DNA of 64,000 nucleotides, taken from positions 1-64,000 of the forward strand of contig NZ_CP097638.1 in NCBI RefSeq assembly GCF_023573145.1, read 5' to 3'. How positions within the stretch are numbered: the stretch's first letter is position 1; the number at the start of each line of letters is the position of its first letter. Below are positions 60,835 to 64,000 of this stretch, one piece after another. Made by a program: the position numbers and the translations under genes. The stretch is from Aquincola tertiaricarbonis. Its GTDB lineage: Bacteria; Pseudomonadota; Gammaproteobacteria; Burkholderiales; Burkholderiaceae_C. The notes beneath the pieces were generated by a model. The model was not told the DNA's origin. It made no database searches and saw nothing but the letters and a program-made list of their open reading frames with translations.

Positions 60835-61353
60835 ATGAAAACCATAGGCATTGAAAACTCGAAGTCCAGCGTACAGGCCCACTTAACGCTTGGAACCAAA
60901 ACTATGGGGCTAGGTATCTATGGCGCGTACTTGGCTCTCGCTATTATTTACTTCTGGTTCGGCGGCATGAAATTTACCCACTACGAGGCCGAGGGCCTGG
61001 TTCCACTGGTGAGCAACAGCCCGCTTTTGGGATGGGTGTATAGCATTTTTTCGGTCGACATGTTCTCCAGCCTGCTCGGCATACTAGAGATTTCGATCGG
61101 CACTCTGATCGCAGGCCGCATGCTGTCGCCCAAACTATCCGTGGTAGGAGGCGCTCTGTCTGCAGGCCTGTTCTTCACAACCCTTAGCTTTATGTTTTCC
61201 ACTCCGGGCGTCATTGAGCCTAGTTTAGGGTTTCCGGCGATTTCCGTTGCGCCAGGTCAGTTTCTGCTTAAAGACTTAGGGTTGCTTGCTGTTTCGATAT
61301 TTGTGGCAGGCCATTCGCTGGTTGAACTGGAAAAACGTAAAATTAATGCATAA
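60835..61353 (+). CDS. DUF417 inner-membrane protein (YkgB/RclC-like)
   Basis: This 172-residue protein has four hydrophobic helices (GIYGAYLALAIIYFWFGGMKF, SPLLGWVYSIFSVDMFSSLLGILEISIGTLI, GALSAGLFFTTLSFMFSTPGV, FLLKDLGLLAVSIFVAGHSLV) and the DUF417 pattern KFTHYEAEGLVPLVSNSPLLGW. E. coli RclC belongs here and is part of the reactive-chlorine response. A terminator hairpin follows at 61364. The lower GC differs from the rest of the window, as expected for recent acquisition. Confidence 0.88.
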   Translation: MKTIGIENSKSSVQAHLTLGTKTMGLGIYGAYLALAIIYFWFGGMKFTHYEAEGLVPLVSNSPLLGWVYSIFSVDMFSSLLGILEISIGTLIAGRMLSPKLSVVGGALSAGLFFTTLSFMFSTPGVIEPSLGFPAISVAPGQFLLKDLGLLAVSIFVAGHSLVELEKRKINA

Positions 61354-61363
61354 TTTTTTCAAT

Positions 61364-61394
61364 GGCTTAAGGCAGTAATGCCTTAGGCCTTTTT
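61364..61394 (+). terminator. Terminator after the DUF417 gene
   Basis: GGCTTAAGGCA (61364-61374) and TGCCTTAGGCC (61379-61389) form an 11-bp stem with one U-G pair and a GTAA loop, followed by TTTTT at 61390-61394. It overlaps the stop end of the convergent AraC gene. Confidence 0.8.
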
Positions 61395-62228
61395 GCCATC
61401 ATTTTCCCCCGCCAGATCTTTCAACCAGTCACGAGGGCTCAACCCCGTCTTGCGTCTAAATGCGCGAGACAGCGCCGAAGGACTTTCGTAGCCGACTTGA
61501 GCTGCAATCAGCGTAATCGAGCGCCCTTCTCGCATCAGCTTCTGAGCCAGGCTAACTCGCCAACTCAACAAATAATCAGCAGGCGTCTGTCCGATGACAC
61601 TCTTGAAATGCACGGCATACGCAGCGCGTGACATATTTGACTCACTGGCCAGCTCTGCTATTGACCAGGCATGTTCCGGGGAGTTGTGCATCTGTAAAAG
61701 CGATCGGGCAAGCCGCATGTCGGCCAGTCCAGCCATCATTCCGGTGCGCAACTGGTGATGATCGAGCAGGTAACGGAGCAACAGAATGATTAGGAGCTCA
61801 AATAAGCGCTCAAGCGCGGCTTCCCTTCCACAATGCACATTTGCCGCCTCGGCAAACATCCACTCCAACGTGTCTGCCAGCATGGGCAGATCATCGAGTG
61901 CGAGCACCAAACAGTCCGGTAATGAAGCCGACAAAGGATTATCAATTCCGCCCTCAAACTCCATGGAAGCACACAACAACTTTGCGCCATCGGACTCACC
62001 CGCAAACAATTGATGCTTGGCGGGGCGTGGCATAAAAATCAAGCTAGGGCGAGTGAGCTGCAAATCCTTGCGATCGGGACCAAGCAACGTCACGCTGCCG
62101 GCCTGAAGCAGATGGATATAACCTCGCCGCTCGGCGCCATCGTAAGATGCAGAGCCGCATAGGTCGCCGTCATAGAACAGATTGGCCCGCACGCCGAACC
62201 GCGAGAGCAAATTAGACAAACGATCCAT
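61383..62228 (-). CDS. AraC-family regulator, RclR-like
   Basis: This 281-residue AraC protein has a cupin_6 sensor (LFYDGDLCGSAS, RGYIHLLQAGSVTLLG, FMPRPAKHQLF, LLCASMEFEGG) and two helix-turn-helix units (SNMSRAAYAVHFKSVIGQTP; VGYESPSALSRAFRRKTGLSP). Cysteines C24 and C86 lie at positions comparable to the redox-sensing C21 and C89 of E. coli RclR, so it may sense hypochlorous acid. It is convergent with the DUF417 gene; the E. coli rcl genes are divergent, so the pair has been rearranged. Confidence 0.88.
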   Translation of the reverse strand: MDRLSNLLSRFGVRANLFYDGDLCGSASYDGAERRGYIHLLQAGSVTLLGPDRKDLQLTRPSLIFMPRPAKHQLFAGESDGAKLLCASMEFEGGIDNPLSASLPDCLVLALDDLPMLADTLEWMFAEAANVHCGREAALERLFELLIILLLRYLLDHHQLRTGMMAGLADMRLARSLLQMHNSPEHAWSIAELASESNMSRAAYAVHFKSVIGQTPADYLLSWRVSLAQKLMREGRSITLIAAQVGYESPSALSRAFRRKTGLSPRDWLKDLAGENDGKKA

Positions 62229-62370
62229 TGGCCGATCCTTGACGAGTCAGAACGCACAGACCATACCATCTGCGTTGTCGTTCAGTGCCTGTAGCGAACA
62301 TGCCGGCGTAAATCAGCCAACGGATAAAGTGATCACTGAGCAGCTCAGCCTCCCTTTCCAGTTCGGCTGT

Positions 62371-62392
62371 TAAAAAAACAACACCGTTGTTT
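62371..62392 (-). terminator. Minus-strand terminator-like hairpin
   Basis: AAACAAC (62376-62382) and GTTGTTT (62386-62392) form a 7-bp stem with a 3-base loop. On the minus strand the stem is followed by a T-run (62371-62377 read as complement). It would stop transcripts coming from istAB before the AraC gene. Confidence 0.55.
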
Positions 62393-62470
62393 GAAAGCAC
62401 CAGCAAATCAAGTGCTCACTCTTCTATTTTACAGTACCTGGCAACAGCACTTTGCGGTGCAGTCTGCGGA

Positions 62471-62557
62471 TTCCACGCCATCCGGCCACCCAGTCCGCTC
62501 TCATCTGGCCAGGCATTCCACGGCCATCTGGCCACCTGTTCCACGGCCATCCGGCCG
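62471..62557. repeat. Terminal repeats of the IS21-family element
   Basis: Related 19-21-base units, TTCCACG(G)CCATCTGGCCACC, occur at 62471-62490, 62516-62536 and 62539-62557, with a shorter CATCTGGCC near 62502. IS21 elements carry such multiple transposase-binding repeats at their ends. The outer boundary probably lies near 62470. Confidence 0.65.
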
Positions 62558-62592
62558 GGCAGTCGGAGCGCAGCGACGCAGGGGTTGCATTG

Positions 62593-63348
62593 TTAGTCTG
62601 AGGCGCCCGGTGTCGTCAATTTCTTCACCCGCTTTCTCATCGATTCGCCCTTGAGGTTGATCCGATAAGCGTTATGCACCAGGCGGTCGAGGATGGCATC
62701 GGCCAGGGTTGGATCGCCGATCAGTTCGTGCCAGTTGTCCACGGGCATTTGGCTGGTCACGAGGGTCGAGCGCTGGCCGTAGCGGTCGTCCAGTAGCTCC
62801 AGCATGTCGCGACGCTGCTCAGCGGTGAACGGCGCCAGGCCCCAGTCGTCGAGGATCAGCAGGTCGGTCTTGGCATAGCCGCTCATCAGCTTGGCGAAGC
62901 GCCCGTCGCCATGGGCCAAGCCCAACTCTTCCAGTAGGCGCGGCAAGCGCAGGTAACGCACGCTGTAGCCCTCTCGGCAGGCCTGGTGTGCCAGGGCGCA
63001 GGCCAGCCAGGTTTTACCGACGCCAGTCGGGCCGTTGATAATCAGGTTGAGGCCGTCGCGCAGCCACTGGCCGCTAGCCAGTTGCAGGATCAGGGCCTTG
63101 TCCAGCCCGCGCGGGCTGCGGTAGTCGATGTCTTCGAGGCAGGCGTTGTGCTTGAGCCGGGCCTGACGCAGGCGGCTGCTGAGGCGCTTGTCGTCGCGTT
63201 CGGTCAGTTCGCGGTCGACCAGCAGGCCGAGGCGTTCCACGAAGCTCAGGCTGTCGATGTCGGGGGTTTTCAGTTGCTCGGCGAGTGCCTTGAGCATGCC
63301 GGTCAGGCGCAGGGTCTGGAGCTTGTCCAGGGTCGGATGGGGCAGCAT
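62593..63348 (-). CDS. istB: IstB helper ATPase of IS21
   Basis: This 251-residue AAA+ ATPase has Walker A GPTGVGKTWLACALAH, Walker B LLILDDWGLAPF, and the IstB signature RGLDKALILQLASGQWL. It binds DNA and activates IstA. The ATG at 63348 is selected because the extension to 63492 is low-complexity and non-conserved. It starts 17 bases after the istA stop. Confidence 0.93.
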   Translation of the reverse strand: MLPHPTLDKLQTLRLTGMLKALAEQLKTPDIDSLSFVERLGLLVDRELTERDDKRLSSRLRQARLKHNACLEDIDYRSPRGLDKALILQLASGQWLRDGLNLIINGPTGVGKTWLACALAHQACREGYSVRYLRLPRLLEELGLAHGDGRFAKLMSGYAKTDLLILDDWGLAPFTAEQRRDMLELLDDRYGQRSTLVTSQMPVDNWHELIGDPTLADAILDRLVHNAYRINLKGESMRKRVKKLTTPGASD

Positions 63349-63365
63349 GGTGGGATTCCTTGTGT

Positions 63366-64000
63366 TCAGTGGTAGTAGCCGGGGCCGCGCAGGTTGGCGT
63401 GGTCGTCCGGCAGCAGGGGCAGGTGCTGCTGGGCCAGCGGCAGGTTTTCCAGCCCCTGGCGCAGGATCGATTCGAGGCTCTTGTAGCTGCACGCACCGAG
63501 GCTGAGGGCGCGACGGCAGGCCAACTCCAAGCGCACTTCGCCATGGGTCTTGCCCAGGCGCAGGATGCCCAGGCAGGCCCGGTAGCCTTGGGTTGGGTGG
63601 ATGCGCCGTTCGAGGATGTGGCTGATCACGCCGGCCGTGTTCGGCCCGGTCTGCTCAGCCCAGCGGATCAGCCGTTGTGGCGTCCACTCGGCATGCTCGC
63701 GATGACTCTTGGGCATGTGCTCGGCCTGTGTGCTGTGCCGGCCCTTGTGCGGTGAGCGAAGGTGGCTGGCCACCCGCTGATTGGCGTGGAAGCACTCCAC
63801 CGTGCGCGCTGTCAGGCGTACTTCCAGTTGTTTCTTCACCAGTTGGTACGGCACCGAGTAGTAGTGCCCATCGACCTCGACGTGGTAGTCGATGTGCACC
63901 CGCGCCTTCTTCCACTCGGCATAGACGTAGGGCTGCTCCGGCAGTGGGCGCAGCGCTGGACGATCCAGGGCTTCGAAGGCCGAGTGCCGGGAGCCCGGCA
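63366..64000 (-). CDS. istA: IstA transposase of IS21, C-terminal part
   Basis: The frame runs off the window at 64000, so the N-terminal helix-turn-helix and DDE core lie outside. Visible are the beta-barrel segment (YVYAEWKKARVHIDYHVEVDGHYYSVPYQLV) and the C-terminal helices (WAEQTGPNTAGVISHILERRIHPTQGYRACLGILRLGK). The part present is about 211 residues of ~500. Confidence 0.93.
   Translation of the reverse strand, partial: PGSRHSAFEALDRPALRPLPEQPYVYAEWKKARVHIDYHVEVDGHYYSVPYQLVKKQLEVRLTARTVECFHANQRVASHLRSPHKGRHSTQAEHMPKSHREHAEWTPQRLIRWAEQTGPNTAGVISHILERRIHPTQGYRACLGILRLGKTHGEVRLELACRRALSLGACSYKSLESILRQGLENLPLAQQHLPLLPDDHANLRGPGYYH

Larger units (their letters stand above)
62471..64000. 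mobile_element. IS21-family insertion sequence, partial
   Basis: istB and the 3-prime part of istA lie on the minus strand, with end repeats at 62471-62557 on the istB side. The istA side runs beyond the window. Sequence features match IS21 elements common in Pseudomonas. Confidence 0.85.

Noticed and set aside
62471-62557. Short regularly repeated units that might suggest a CRISPR array
   Set aside because: There are only three to four degenerate copies with unequal spacing next to istB. They fit IS21 terminal transposase sites; no cas gene is nearby.

Overview
The window is high-GC DNA whose protein families, codon use and gene sets point to a beta-proteobacterium of the Burkholderiales (Comamonadaceae or Leptothrix/Rubrivivax-like). 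This is an inference; no rRNA or tRNA gene is present to confirm it. A Rep_3-type initiator, an iteron-bearing origin, ParA/ParB and a cluster of centromere-like palindromes show that the left end is the backbone of a plasmid or secondary replicon. The rest is a mosaic of cargo and mobile elements.

Layout: 1-7070 is backbone: a helicase fragment, rep (minus strand), ori, parA-parB and palindromic parS-like sites. At 6990-8267 a lone tnpB (IS605/IS1341 type) runs into the parS cluster. At 8306-10717 is a large tyrosine recombinase. At 10837-16195 is a cargo-less TniA/TniB/TniQ (Tn7/Tn5053-like) transposon with recognisable ends, followed at 16418-19637 by a decayed Tn3-family element. At 19641-32303 are a TauE-like exporter and a tight 13-gene plus-strand array for repair of oxidised methionine and for thiol or ergothioneine metabolism: msrA, a thioredoxin-like gene, selO, a thioredoxin-msrB fusion, a hydrolase-OsmC fusion, DUF427, a flavin disulfide reductase, a Moco sulfite-oxidase-like protein with a ferredoxin-reductase-like partner, egtB, egtD, a second msrB and a ZIP transporter.

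32592-41043 carries a diguanylate cyclase, a GreA-C-like protein, two cytochrome P460-family genes, MOSC, ZntB, an AraC regulator, a glutaminyl-tRNA synthetase and an encapsulated-ferritin gene. The ferritin gene is cut by a second, very small Tn7-like element (41044-44290) that encodes only TniA, TniB and a 178-residue TniQ between clear TGT-ended terminal inverted repeats. 44291-52757 holds a 5-prime-truncated gene, a Bax-inhibitor/TerB chimera, a CaCA antiporter and a complete mrpABCDEFG Na+/H+ antiporter operon. 53024-54155 is a three-gene ParE toxin-antitoxin module.

From 55162 to 60421 lies a Tn3-family transposon with perfect 38-bp inverted repeats. It keeps its resolvase, but its transposase is reduced to the last ~46 codons; the interior carries HepT/MntA, a cupin and an AraC-AhpD pair. 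The right end holds an RclC/RclR-like pair of visibly lower GC and an IS21-family element that runs off the window.

Functionally, the cargo is a stress package: methionine sulfoxide repair, low-molecular-weight thiol synthesis, organic peroxide and reactive chlorine defence, iron storage (broken), and Na+/H+ and Ca2+ homeostasis. It sits on a mobile replicon that has been rearranged repeatedly. Neither Tn7-like element, nor either Tn3-family element, shows a target duplication, and several flanking genes are truncated.
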